A DNA stretch of 64,000 nt from positions 3,037,001 to 3,101,000 of the forward strand of contig JARFJB010001594.1 of the NCBI GenBank assembly GCA_036346205.1, written 5' to 3'. The position numbers were made by a program, and so were the translations under genes. Below the pieces are notes generated by a model. That model saw only the letters and a program-made list of their open reading frames with translations. It was not told the origin of the DNA and searched no databases. Position 1 is the first letter of the stretch. Each line of letters opens with the position of its first letter. Below, piece after piece: positions 45,591-56,935 of this stretch. The DNA is from Vesta saturnalis (taxonomy: Eukaryota > Arthropoda > Insecta > Coleoptera > Lampyridae).

Positions 45591-46340
45591 GCGATCCCAC
45601 TCCAACCCTCCCCGAGCATAATCGAGACTGTAAGACAGGTGTAGGGTGTCGCAACTTTTTCTCGGGTCTTTGCCCCTTGTCGTGATCGCAACTTGTTCGT
45701 AGGCCTTCGTGTATTGTCGTAGTACCCTTGCCGGAAAATTTGAATTTCTATTATAACAATAAGGAGCCTAATGCTAACTTGCAAGACAGGTGTAGGGCTG
45801 CGCAACTTGCTCTCGGGGCTTTGTCCCTTTGTCGTGGCCCCAATGGCGGAAAATTTGAATTTGTATTTGTATTTAAGTCTCTGCAGGTTATGGCTGGAAA
45901 TATGAATCTGTATTATAGTAAGGGGTATAATACTAACTTGTAAGACAGATGTAGGACTTAACAACTTACTTTCAGGCCCTCGCCCCTCAACCAAAAGTTT
46001 GAATTTGTTTGTGACGCCATCTATGAGGGGAAATCTGAACTTGTATTATAATAATAAGGAGGCCTAATGGTAACTTATAAGACAGACGTAGGGCTTCGCA
46101 ACTTACTTACTTTCGGGTGTTAGCCCCTGGCCCCTTGGCAGGATATTTGAATTTGTATTTAAGTGTTTACATTCTGATTACTTATTGCGAGAAATTTGAA
46201 CTTGTATTCTAATAAGGGACCTATTGCTAGCTTATAAGACAAAACATAGGAACCTGTGTTAGGGCCTGTGCCCTCCTATCGTGGCGCTTGTTGGGAAATT
46301 TGAATTTGTATCGTCATCTAGTTGTGTATGGCCTAATGAA
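45590..46340. repeat. Minisatellite block 2, about five units of 137-168 bp
   Basis: Units start near 45620, 45760, 45919, 46056 and 46224. Each carries AAGGAG(G)CCTAATGCTA-like, TAAGACAG(G/A)(T/C)GTAGG and TTTGAATTTGTATT sequence. The open frame on the minus strand at 45497-45994 runs through the units and is a by-product. Confidence 0.8.
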
Positions 46341-46359
46341 TATTTTCTATAATAAAGGT

Positions 46360-46560
46360 GGCACCATCTAGCGTTATATTTCTAGGACTAATCAGGGTTT
46401 TATTTGTGGCACCATCTAGTGTTATATTTTTAAACTAGCGAATGTTTTCTGTAATAGAAGCGGCGCCACCTAGCGGTATATTTCTAGGACTAATTAGGGT
46501 TGTTTGTGGTGCAATGTAGTGGTGTAAAGGCTAATGAATGTTTTCTGTAGTAGGGGTTGA
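46360..46560. repeat. Short tandem array with GGCACCATCTAG unit
   Basis: GGC(A/G)CCA(T/C)CTAG(C/T)G followed by TTATATTTCTAGGACTAAT recurs about every 47-54 bp, in about four units, the last diverged. Confidence 0.75.
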
Positions 46561-46892
46561 TCGTGTTCGTCTCTCGCTCGTCTCTTTCTCAAACATACAA
46601 ATCAATTACTCAAATCAATTAAATTAAATACCAAACTGATTTAACTTAATCATACAAAATCAGCTCACAATTCAAAAAATAGCAGTATGATTGAACACAC
46701 AGAGTGCAAAAGAAAGCCAATCTCACACTTATTGTAGCTACCCATCTAACCGCACTTTCGCATTAACTGCAGCATTGTTAGTGTAGGTTCAAACAGCGTT
46801 AGGAAAAACAAGTTTATTAACAAAATTGAAGGAAAGCTTATCGTTTGAAAATATATTATTATTTTTATAAACAACAATACATCATTTTTTAT
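46561..46892. other. Unrecognised spacer
   Basis: Contains a short duplicated string (AAATCAATTA, about 46610) but nothing recognisable. Confidence 0.35.
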
Positions 46893-47141
46893 TTAATCAC
46901 ATCCTTTATCGGTATTCTTCTTCTTGAACCGTGATTCGTCGCTATTGTCATCATCGCTCTTCTTCCTCTTCTGTGAATCATCACCATCACCTTGGATGTG
47001 AGATACATTCAGCTCATCCACGTCATCGTTTCCATCATCATCTTGAACGGTTATGTTGTAATAGTTTATTAACAAGTCAGTAAAATCTCTAATGTCCGCT
47101 GATGTTGGCTCATAAACAGAATACATTATAATAATGCTCAC
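46893..47141 (-). CDS. Small acidic/basic hypothetical protein
   Basis: An 82-codon minus-strand frame. The first 30 residues are mixed and partly hydrophobic (MYSVYEPTSADIRDFTDLL). The rest alternates acidic runs (QDDDGNDDVDE) with Lys/Arg clusters (QKRKK, RFKKK) that resemble nuclear localisation signals. I do not recognise it. The composition is unlike the simple AT-rich background, which speaks mildly for coding. Lying on the same strand as the protease and 1.6 kb upstream, it might be a leftover of the same element, but this is only position. Confidence 0.3.
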   Translation of the reverse strand: MSIIIMYSVYEPTSADIRDFTDLLINYYNITVQDDDGNDDVDELNVSHIQGDGDDSQKRKKSDDDNSDESRFKKKNTDKGCD

Positions 47142-47186
47142 TCGATGACAGTTACACTTTAAAGAGCGAAACGCATGAGAAACGAG

Positions 47187-47400
47187 AATGCTGCTAGCCT
47201 TGGGTCTTGTGCGCTGGCGCTTTCGTTAATGTTCAGGTAGAATCGATTATCTTCGGGGGAAGTTTGAAGTATTGACCTAACCACACTCTAACATCCTCCC
47301 TAGGGGCATGTTTATAAATCTAAACTCGTTTTTTATGGCTGAGGTATTTTCTTCTAAGACGGCTGAGAATGCTGCTAGCCTTGGGTCTATTATTGGGTTT
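47187..47400. repeat. Short direct repeat GAGAATGCTGCTAGCCTTGG
   Basis: The exact 23 bp string (ending GTC) occurs at about 47187-47209 and about 47365-47387, 178 bp apart. The second copy may mark a duplication boundary. Confidence 0.7.
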
Positions 47401-47407
47401 ATTAGTT

Positions 47408-48137
47408 AGTATTCATTGAAAAGAAAATACCATGTTGTCATACAATTTTAAAAAAACAAGAGGAAAAAAATGCTATTTAATGCATTAATAATCCAATATG
47501 GCATCCATAAGAAAAAAGAAAGCTATAGTCATTATCTCGAAATCTGGAAAAGATATTCTTTTGTTTAATTTTTTATTGTAAAGTTCTTAAAAAAGTACCC
47601 GTAGAATGTTTAAATGGGGGCAATAAACTCTCTGCAAAATCTTTGTCAAATATGTTTTGATCAAGGTGGTGCCCACATAGAACAATTCGTTTAAATTAGA
47701 CATTTATAATTTATTTGTATCAGCTTTTATTGTAAGTGATCACAAAAGTCTGTGTTTTCATTCGTTCAATAAATTTTATCGATAATAATTCAAGAATAAT
47801 TTCCTAATTGTCTAGCTTGTGCTTTTTCATAATTTTTTTTAATTAGTGAACATCAAAAAACGAACGTTATAATGAACCATGGCCTGGCTAGATTAACAAT
47901 TTTTTGCGATTTACAGGTAACTAACATTTTTCTCTTATTTCAGTATTCATTAAAAAGAAAATACCATGTTTTTGAAAAGAGAAAAAAAAGCTATTTAATG
48001 CATTAATAATCCAATATGACGTCCGTAAGAAAAAAGAAAGCTATAGTCATTATATTATCACGAAATCTGAAAAAGATGTTCTTTTGTTTTATTTTTTATT
48101 GTAAAGTTCTTAAAAAAGTACCCGTAGAATGTTTAAA
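47408..48137. repeat. About 205 bp direct repeat pair
   Basis: 47408-47615 and 47943-48137 are about 90 percent alike, sharing CTATTTAATGCATTAATAAT, AAAGAAAGCTATAGTCATTA and AAAAAAGTACCCGTAGAATG. 330 bp of other sequence lies between them. They could be short LTR-like repeats or a simple duplication. No TG...CA ends are seen. Confidence 0.8.
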
Positions 48138-49144
48138 CCAAATACCGTATGTTCTCTAATAACCGAGCCTGTCAAAAATGTACCATTTCGGTTTCCCGCG
48201 ATTTCTTCAAAAACCAAAAACAATTGATAAAATGTAATAGCATTTCTGGAATGGTAATAGAATGCTGAGAAACATTGTCCATTTGACCGATTTTGCAGCT
48301 CTTATAATAACAGAGATAGCTATACATGAAGCACCAATTTGGAACACAGTGTTATTATGGGTTATTCACGTTATTCGACACGGAAGATTATGGCCTAACG
48401 ACGAAGTTTTATTTTTGGAGTTAATGTAGGCCTAGAGGCGGTACATTTTAAAGTTTTTCTCGCAATGTACAGGCTGTTCCAAAAGTTTGAAACATATCAA
48501 GGTTGCAATTTCTCAATATTGCATTTTTAGTTTCTGCGATCAAAATATGAATGAGTTTTACTAAGGTTTACCGACTTAAACCTTACATGTTTTGAAATAT
48601 TTAGCATTTTCTGAAAATGTGGTAATAATTTTAAACCTTAAGTTCTCAACAAGTGTTCACTTTTTCTTCAACTAAACTTTACACTTAGCGTACTATTTGA
48701 TTATGTATCATAACGCACTGAATAAAACACTGACTAACATATACAAAGTGTTTATAAATCATGACTCAAAAATGTAAAGTTTTAAATAGTAATAACCTGA
48801 TTAGTTTAAATAGAACACCCTGTATTTTATGTCAACAGCAGATGTAGAATTTAATTCCCTATCGAATACTATAACACTGTCGTATGTCTAACTCGTCTTG
48901 TTTTCAAGCAAAATGCACATTTTCAGAAAGCAATTTTGTTGAAACAAACTGAACACTTAACAAAGCCTATGGAAATTTCACAACTCAGAATGCTGGCATT
49001 AAAGAGCAGGTTTAGCAAACAAATTTAAATAATGATATGGTACAATTTACTTACTAATTAAAATAATGATGAAGGTAATAGAATGGTGGAAAAAATGTAA
49101 AAACATTTCTTATGGCTAGTGTTAAAAATGACGACTGTCGGTCT

Positions 49145-49240
49145 CTAAACACAAGCATACCCTCTTTTCAAAACCTCTACCAACATTTGCTTCATATTCT
49201 CTGGTGTGGTTGGAGGTGTCTTGTAAACGGTTGTTTTTAC
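49145..49240 (-). pseudogene. Mariner-type transposase, 3' part beyond the insertion
   Basis: The minus strand reads KTTVYKTPPTTPENMKQML, the segment that normally follows the FFLWGYVK motif. It continues exactly where the 5' part stops at 51618, once the insertion and its 4 bp duplication are removed. Confidence 0.7.
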
Positions 49241-51617
49241 TGTAACGGTATAAACGGGTGGTAGAACGGAATTACAGATAAAATTGGCCTTTTTGCACCG
49301 ACCAGTCAGCGTATGGGAGCGGGTAAGATGTTGATAAATTTTGCACATCCAGAATAGTAAATCGTACGTAAGTCAAAGTAGGGGATGAAGACGTAATCAG
49401 ATCGGTTAAGGGCGCCAGAATGTTTGGTAGTCAAAATAAGGGACGTCGTGCCAAAATTACGAGTACATAGCGTGTCTAAACATACAAAAAACATACGTCT
49501 ACCTACCCGCAATCAATCCCAGGTGTCCTCGACATCAACTCAGCAAACCACCTGAAATAGGGCTTCAAAATAATACTACACGCTTGACAACTAAAAGCGT
49601 GTTAATCACTCAATAAATTTACGTTACGTTACTACACCTCAGTGTAAATAATTAGGCATTATGTAATAATCTTAAAACAAAAAAATCACCTTTGTTGAAT
49701 GCACTCTAAATGAATTAATAATCTACTAGAAGTCAAATAAAACACTGAATATCATTAACGCTATCACTCAATAATGAAACTGTAACTTCGTTACGTTAAA
49801 ACTCAAGCTCTTAAATTACCGGTAAACTTGCAATTTGCAAAAAAAACTTTTATGTAACACAAAAGGGGTTTTCACAGAATTAAAACAAATTTATAAAACC
49901 TAAACAAAGCTGTAATAAGATAAAAAAATAATATAAATGTAAACATACGATAATGCGTATATAAGGAAAGATAACAAATTCTCAATTGCCCTTTAATACT
50001 AAGATGAAGAGTGTGAAGGCGAAGCGTCAGAATTATGATTACTTACAATAATTAAACCAAAGCAACAATTTAATTTAAAAGGTACACGACTCTGCTTTCA
50101 AACCTTCGTCAACAAAGAAAACAATTTGAGGTACACACAAGAAATCTTGAAAATACTCAATAAAACACAATGTTATACTACCTTACTGTCTAACTTAGCA
50201 CCTCTTCTGTGTTACAACAATCGAAAATGAACCAGGTGATCAATTACTGCTAATACGGATACGGGATCTCCCTGGTCTGACACAAGATGATGAGTGATCA
50301 GGTTGACTATTTATTTTTATACTCAAATGGTTCCTTGATTGAATCTCGGTAAAGTGTTACTGCATTAACTAAAAACGTCTTTTAAAATACTAAATTGTGC
50401 GCTCAACTTGCTCGATAACCTTTATCTTTTAAATGGTTTTCTTTACACTGCCAATCCAAAAGGTTATTAATTTTATATAAATATAATTTTAATATTTTGC
50501 GAAAGTTTCTTTGTACTTCAACACGCCCTGCACGGCAATTAAGTGGCACTTCAAGAACGTTAATTTAATAAGTCCGCAAAAGCGACAAACCAACGAGGTC
50601 ACAGAAGCACTAAAATAACACGACGGTGATCCCCAGGTAACTTGATTACGTAAAATCAAAATCGGCACTAGGTCTTGTCCTTTGGTGATTGAACAATTTC
50701 CCTTAAAATCCCTTCACAGGTTTTCTTCAAAAGGTAGGTAACTACCCTCACAACACGAAAGTTCGTTCGTTAAACACCAAAAGGTCCAATCTATCAACGT
50801 TGTAACCAACCCCTTAAGCCGTAACAACAAACTTCACAATAACACACCTCGAGAGCGCTGTCAGTTACAGACTCCCAAAAAAATTACGAAATTCCATCTT
50901 GGATTTTCGAATCCCACCACTCACAAAAAATCTCATTTAATCTAGTTCCACCAATTAAGAAACGGAAGGAGAAGATTTGATACCCCCTACCCACAAATTT
51001 CGTTCTCAACCGTAAGGACTCGATAATTTTCAAAATTCTAAACGTCAGCAGAATCAACGTGAAAAATATCTCGGTATTTTCATTTACGTTCAAACAGTTA
51101 GTCTCCCATTCTATCTTTATGACTCAAAACCAACATACTCAATATTAAGCTGAACCACTGCAATTAACCGACTCCATGTCGCCAGAATGATATCAAATAC
51201 ATTTAAATCTACGTTCTTTCTTTAAGTTACTTAATTTTACAAAACTTTCTATTAAATTTTAAGGAAATCAAACGAAATAAACATTATTTAAAACTTATAT
51301 ACAACTATTTACAAATAAAACGTTACTCATCATTCAATAACCGGGGAACAATAAGGAAAACAATCTCTCAAAATTTAAATGCAATATTACGAAAAACTCA
51401 ATAAATGTAGAAACCAGTTATCGATGATTTCAAACCTCATTCCTTAAATTACGGAATAGTAATTCACAAAACTTAAAAATTTAAAAACTTAAAAACTTAA
51501 GCTCGAAACACACCATCCGGAAAGGTCGCGACACACGTAAAACAAATTCATCCATAAAGCTCAACTCAACAGCAAAAATTTGACGGTAAATCGCTAGAAA
51601 ATCGTAATCCTATCACA
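49241..51617 (-). mobile_element. 2377 bp insertion with TG...CA ends and TTAC target duplication (LTR-retrotransposon derived)
   Basis: TTAC occurs at 49237-49240 and 51618-51621, and the insert begins TGTAACGG and ends CCTATCACA. Removing the insert with one TTAC rejoins the transposase. On the minus strand CATTCTGGCGACATGG (about 51190-51175) and CATTCTGGCGCCC (about 49424-49412) each look like an LTR end followed by a primer-binding site, but the two LTR ends do not match each other. It contains no gag or pol. I infer a non-autonomous or rearranged LTR element; a long solo LTR is an alternative. Confidence 0.6.
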
Positions 51618-52501
51618 TTACATATCCCCATAAGAAGAAATCCGGTGAAGTCAAGTCAGGGGACTGTGGAGGCCAATTCTGATATTCATTTCTCAACGAT
51701 TTTGATAATTTGTATTTAAAAAATCTCGAACCTCATGATGGAAGTGTGCGGGGCACCATCCAGTTGAAGCCACATCGTTGTCCGTATGTTCAAGGGTATG
51801 TCTTGTAACAGGGCTGGGAATTATCTTGCCAAAGAATTTAAGAACAAGGTACCATTTAAACGTTCTTCAAAAAAATAAGGCACAAGTAAATATTGACCCT
51901 TTAGTCCACCCCATACATTTATTGATCACCTGTGTTGATTATGAATCATTCTAAGTTGATGCGGATTGGAATCAGCGTAATAATGAGAATTACGTCAATT
52001 AACAAATCCATTGTTATGAAATGTGCATTCGTCGCTAAACAGTACAAAATTGAAAAAATCTTCATTTGCGGCCACTCGGTCTGACACCCACATACAAAAT
52101 TCAACTCAATTTCTGAAATCATTTTCGGAAAGTTCTTGATGGTGCTGGATTTTATAATCAGGATAACTGTGCTTTTTAAGAATTCTCGAGACACTTGCTT
52201 GGCTAATGTTAATGCGCTGCGCAATTTGGTTTTGTCCTATATGTGGATTTTCGATCACAGAAGCAACTACCACTAATTCTGTTTCTTCATTTTCTGTCAC
52301 AGGTCTTATGTTCAAAGGTTTATCATAATGAACACTTCCAGTTCTTTAAATAGACCAAACAATCTTTCCATAACAGCTTTGTTTGGATGTTCTCTGTTGG
52401 GAAATCTTTGAGCGTAAACTCGTGATGCCAGTAAGGCGTTTTGGTTGCATTCTCCGATAATAAGAATTATGCCAATCCGTTCTTCTTTTGGATAAACTCA
52501 T
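51618..52501 (-). pseudogene. Mariner-type transposase, 5' part
   Basis: The start ATG at 52501 gives MSLSK, then after an early frameshift an N-terminal segment with FPNREHPNKAVMERLF. The frame 52315-52106 holds NIRPVTENEETELVVVASV and a helix-turn-helix QNQIAQRINISQASVSRIL. The next frame has VSDRVAANEDFFNF, FSDECTFHNNGFVN (about 52050-52015; first Asp), SINVWGGLKGQY, MWLQLDGAPHTS (about 51775; second Asp block with one residue missing) and FFLWGYV at 51640. At least four frame breaks or stops. Together with 49145-49240 it makes up most of a transposase. Confidence 0.8.
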
Positions 52502-53202
52502 TTTCAACAAATAAGCTTTAAATACAGCACAAATTACCACTACAAAACAAAGTGAACGATTTACGAACAGACATTAACGATTTGCAGACCTTTATGAATA
52601 ACTGACAGCTACAAACAATAATTCTGTATTAAATTGTTTAAATAAACTTGTTTTCTGAAAATGTGCATTTTCCTTGAAAATAAGAAGAGTTAGTCATATG
52701 ACAGTGTTATAGTATTCGATAGGGGATTAAATTCTACATCTACTATTGACATAAAATACAGGGTGTTCTATTTAAACTAATCAGGTTATTACTATTTAAA
52801 ACTTTAAATTTTTTAGTCATGATTTATAAACACTTTGTATATGTTAGTCAGTGTTTTATTCAGTGCGTCATGATACATAATCAAGTAGTAAGCTACTTGT
52901 TGAGAACTTAAAAGTTTAAAATTATTACCACATTTTCAGAAAATGCTAAATATTTCAAAACATGTAAGGTTTAAGTCGGGTAAACCTTAGTAAAACTCAT
53001 TCTTATTTTGATCGCAGAAACTAAAAATGCAATAATATATAGGGTGTTCCATTGAAAAAATTGCAACTTTGATGTTTCATTATTTTGGAACAGCCTGTAC
53101 ATTGCGAACATAATTTTAAAATGTACCACCTTACATTAACTCCAAAATAAAACTTTTTGAAAGTCAAGTCGTTTGGCCGTATCTTAACGTGATTAACCCT
53201 GT

Positions 53203-54060
53203 ATACTGAGTCCACATTTCGATGTTCACCATTGGTGTATCGGTTATTAAAAAGAATAGAGCAACGGCCAAATTGGGATTGTTCTGCGGAATTCAATGCT
53301 CGCAACAAATCTCATTTGAAATTTGAAAATGTTTTTTGGGTTTTTAATGATGTATTTTTATACTTACAAGTATGTTTACACAAATCTATACATTTCGATA
53401 ACACTCACAGTTATCGTCCTTAGTAGTATGAAAATCTTTTAGAGATGTTTAAGTTGTTGAAACAAATTTATGAAAAGTGGAAACGCAAACATAATCCTGC
53501 TATTTAATAAACGTATAAAGCCAACAAAGTTGTTAGCACAAATCGTTCAAGCGCTACTCCAACATAAGTAAAAATACAAGATGGCGGCTTTTCCCCACAA
53601 GAGAGTGTTTGGTACTTTCTTCGGGTGAACTAGGACATTGTCCGGAACGTCTCCGATTTTCAACAGGTTTTCCCAAATATCCAGGCCATTTCTTTACTTA
53701 ATTGCTCTGGACTAATTATTGACCTAAAACATTTGTAATCGGATGTAAACGGTTTTTAGTCAACAACCAAAAGGTTTACAAAAGCCAAGAGTGATGTAAA
53801 CAGTCTTCAGTCAACTACCAAAATGTTTATAAACCTAATAATGATACTGCTCTTCACCCTTTGGTAACTTGAACAATTTACTCTTTTCATTTTAAGGAGT
53901 TAAATTGTTAATGGTCCTTCAACCAAACAAGAACTAAAGAACAAAGGATTCTTGCGGTCAAGCAGACAAGGCAAAGAAATGAAGAAAATTTAATACCGTA
54001 AGATCAAGAGAAAGCTTCATGGACAAACCAGCTTCATACTATATAACATACTAAAACCAG
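53203..54060. other. Flank with a copy of the 11670 repeat; otherwise unrecognised
   Basis: 53389-53460 (CATTTCGATAACACTCACAG and onwards) matches 11670-11740. A minus-strand open frame at 53021-53308 crosses the element end and is not supported. The rest is plain sequence. Confidence 0.45.
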
Positions 54061-54510
54061 TGGAAAATATCTGGTGTGGAACACCACACGACCTTCCAAC
54101 CTACAAAATGGAAATTAAAAGAAATGTAATAATCTAATCTAATCATTTTTTTAGGATAATTACGCAACCTCTTTTATAATAAGTTCATTAAGTAAATAAG
54201 TAACATTGTAAAAACTAAAACAATAATCTATGTCAAACAGACTTTTAAAATTTGATGCCAGAAGAGGTTAATAAACATCTAGATGCTAGCTTAAAAAATG
54301 AAAAGAAATGAAATAATTTTAATTATAATTTTTTAGGGTAACTATGCAATCTCTTTATAAGTCCATAACGCAAACAGGCAACATTGTAAAAACAAAAACA
54401 ATAATCTATGTCAGAATTACATTTAAAACTGCATGTCAGCTGGAGATTAATAGACATAAACACATGTTAACTCAAAAAAATTCCAAAGCTGCCCGCTTCT
54501 GTAAGATAAG
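54061..54510 (+). repeat. Two tandem copies of the dispersed ACATTGTAAAAACAAAAACA family
   Basis: The segment starts ATATCTGGTGTGGAACACCA (as at 33815). It then contains two successive copies of the unit (54165-54330 and 54330-54490), with AACATTGTAAAAAC, ATAATCTATGTCA and AAACATCTAGATGCTA, ending at the inverted GGGCGGCTTTGGAAT motif near 54485. Confidence 0.75.
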
Positions 54511-56441
54511 AATTCTAGGAGTTCATCATTTACTAATCATGGTCAACCATAATAGTAAATAATTTGTAGACACAATAAAAGTTGCAAGTTTGCATTACGA
54601 AATGTTACTAATTATTTGTAACATGTTAACCTAAAAGTGATCTCAAGCTTAACGATCTCTAGTTAACTATCGAAGGGACTACAAGCATACAAAAAATTAA
54701 TGAACAGTGAGGCTGCTCTCACCATCATCATTTTAACAATCTTTTCTTAGCGGTTTAAGGAATAGGATTGTTCAAAATACTTGTATATAATACTCGATTT
54801 TAACCCATAAAAACATTAGTATTTTAAATTATGAATGTAAAGCGTGAATGCTTTCATTTTCTGTAATTGACCAAATTTAAGTTTTGAATTTCTTTATTCT
54901 TGAAAATTGAATTGTCAAAGGATTTCAAGTAAATTATAGCAGGTGGCGCCTCAAGTACAGGTCTAAAAAAATTGATAAACTTTTCGAACTCACAGCTTTG
55001 AAATTCATAGGCTAAAAGTTTAAAAGTTTTTGCACAAAGATACTTAATTTAATTTTACAGTAGAACAGTGGCACTTTTAGCATATTTCGTGCAGCGTCTT
55101 GAAACTGATCTGTCAAGGCCCAGGATTTTGGACCCAGGATCTTTGACTCTGCATCTCTTTCAGTAATTCTCACCCCCTAAGGTCCCTATTGCGTGTTTAA
55201 TACTCTTTTAATTCTCTATAATTTTAATTGCTTTTTAATGACGTGCTAAAATTTATATTGCTTTTTTAATCACTATTTCCGTTTTAATTCGGGGTCAGTT
55301 AAATTAATTCTCCATATTGTAATAAATTAGCATAAAATTAGATGGATTAAAATGAAATAAGGTGAATTAGCATTTTAAGATCTTGAATCTGCCGTTTGAT
55401 CTTTTTGAAGTAACATTTTTTTACAGTTAATTTCTCTTCTGTCATTTAAAATTACGCAATACTTTGGAAAACCCCTATCAAAGTTAAGCCTTTCAGTATT
55501 TGAATGATTGATCATCACATTTTTTCGCCAAGAATCTTGCACTAGTCAGTTGAAATTATGCTACACTTCGAAAAGATCCCGTGCCAAGCCTAAATCTCAC
55601 CAGGATCACGAATTACTCTACTTTTACTTTTTTAGTTACTCATCATCGCTAAGGTTAAGCATTTCCCCAGGATTACGCAGTACTATGGACAAACTCGTAT
55701 ATCATTCGGGTTTACGCAATACTTTCAAGAATTCAAAACTCATTAATGATGGGTAATTAAAAAAGTGATCTTATTGAAGGATTAATCTTGATAGGGGTTT
55801 TTTCCAAAATATTGCTTAATCTTAAATGGTAGGTGAACCCTGATATGATGTGAAAGGATCTTATTTCAACACTCTGAGTAAAAATGCAGGATCTTTTATA
55901 CTGAACCAAGATTCTGACTCATTTTTCTATCCTAAGATGCTGATTCATCTTAACACATGTGAACCATTTCTTTTCAACTCAGTTTGTCTCAATTCGTCTC
56001 AATATGGCCAAATTCGTCCCAATGCATTATTGTCAGTAAAATGCAATTACAAATTCATTATGGTCTTTAGAAACTCCCTAAACGTGATGCAGGGCCAAAT
56101 ATGCCAAGCCCAAGATACATGATCTTGTTCGAGATCAGGTTTAAAATGCAGGAGGAAATATGTTGGAAGTGTCGTTGTTCTGTTTATTACATTTAACCAG
56201 GGCTAAGAAAAAAATAATTATTAGCGTAGGCCAAGGTAGCACTAGAAAGAGAATAGGGCTTTATGTGTTAAATTACTAGTAATTTTTACTACATGTGTAC
56301 TTGAACAAAGGTAAGTTGGTGTGTAATACAAATTATTGTACAATTTTAATTAACGAAATAAAAAATGAAAGGTTAAGATTGATGTACACGTGCAAGTGTA
56401 GATTTATTGGGATGAAGAGAATAGAGCTTAATTGATGTAAG

Positions 56442-56444
<3 letters not shown>
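54511..56444. other. Unrecognised AT-rich DNA
   Basis: No family recognised. A few TCTCAATTCGTC units appear early, at about 55985-56010, before the main minisatellite. Confidence 0.35.

Positions 56445-56516
<72 letters not shown>
56445..56516. repeat. (TA)n microsatellite
   Basis: About 36 TA units, directly followed by the 10 bp minisatellite. Confidence 0.95.
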
Positions 56517-56519
<3 letters not shown>

Positions 56520-56935
56520 GTCTCAATTCGTCTCAGTTCGTCTCAATTCGTCTCAGTTCGTCTCAGTTCGTCTCAATTCGTCTCAATTCGTCTCAGCTCG
56601 TCTCAGTTCGTCTCAGTTCGTCTCAGTTCATCTCAGTTCATCTCAGTTCACCTCAATTCACCTTAATTCATCTCAATTCACCTCAATTCACATCAATTCG
56701 TCTCAATTCGCCTCAATTCCTCTCAATTCGTCTCACCTCGTCTCAACTCGTCTCAATGCGTTTCAGTGCGTCTCAATTCGTCTCAAATCGTCTCAACTCG
56801 TCTCAATTCGTCCCAATTCGCCTCAATTCGTCCCAATCCGTCCCAATTCGTCTCAGTTCGTCTCCGTTCGTCCCAGTTCATCTCAATCCATCTTAATTAA
56901 TCTCAATTCTGGTCTCAGCTGATCTCATATCTTCT
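56517..56935. repeat. 10 bp minisatellite TCTCA(A/G)TTCG, about 41 units
   Basis: Strict 10 bp phase throughout, with variants TCTCAGTTCG, CCTCAATTCA and TCCCAATTCG grouped regionally, which suggests local amplification of variants. Scattered units at 55985 show that the array once extended, or was seeded, upstream. Confidence 0.95.

Larger units (their letters stand above)
43205..48352. mobile_element. 5.1 kb segment bounded by about 100 bp inverted repeats (putative element)
   Basis: 43205-43305 (ACTGTGT(C/T)CCAAATTGGTGCT, GAGCTGCAAAATCGGTCAAA, ATTCTATTACCA) is mirrored at 48253-48352 at roughly 80 percent by eye. Between them lie two blocks of one minisatellite, a protease frame, a small acidic open frame and a 0.2 kb direct duplication. 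Whether the repeats are the ends of a single element or two independent miniature elements in opposite orientation cannot be decided by eye. Confidence 0.45.
48358..53202 (-). mobile_element. 4.8 kb mariner/IS630-type element with arms of about 600 bp
   Basis: 48358-48970 and 52640-53202 are inverted copies. From outside in they share GGTTA(T/A)TCACGTTA, TTTTGGAGTTAATGTA, CGCAATGTACAGGCTG, AACATGTAAGGTTTAAGTC-like sequence, TTAGTCAGTGTTTTATTCAG (right arm sense) and TAGAACACCCTG then TA. The right end is CCCTG followed by TA (53198-53204). Each arm holds internal TA-bounded ends (CAGGCTGTTCC, GAACACCCTG), so it is composite. The transposase on the minus strand is split by a 2377 bp insertion. 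Confidence 0.82.

Noticed and set aside
45497..45994. 165-codon minus-strand protein
   Set aside because: It lies wholly across the minisatellite units and has internally repeated, satellite-derived sequence.
46893..47141. Polinton structural gene
   Set aside because: Only position near the protease suggests it; composition and length match no known Polinton protein that I can name.
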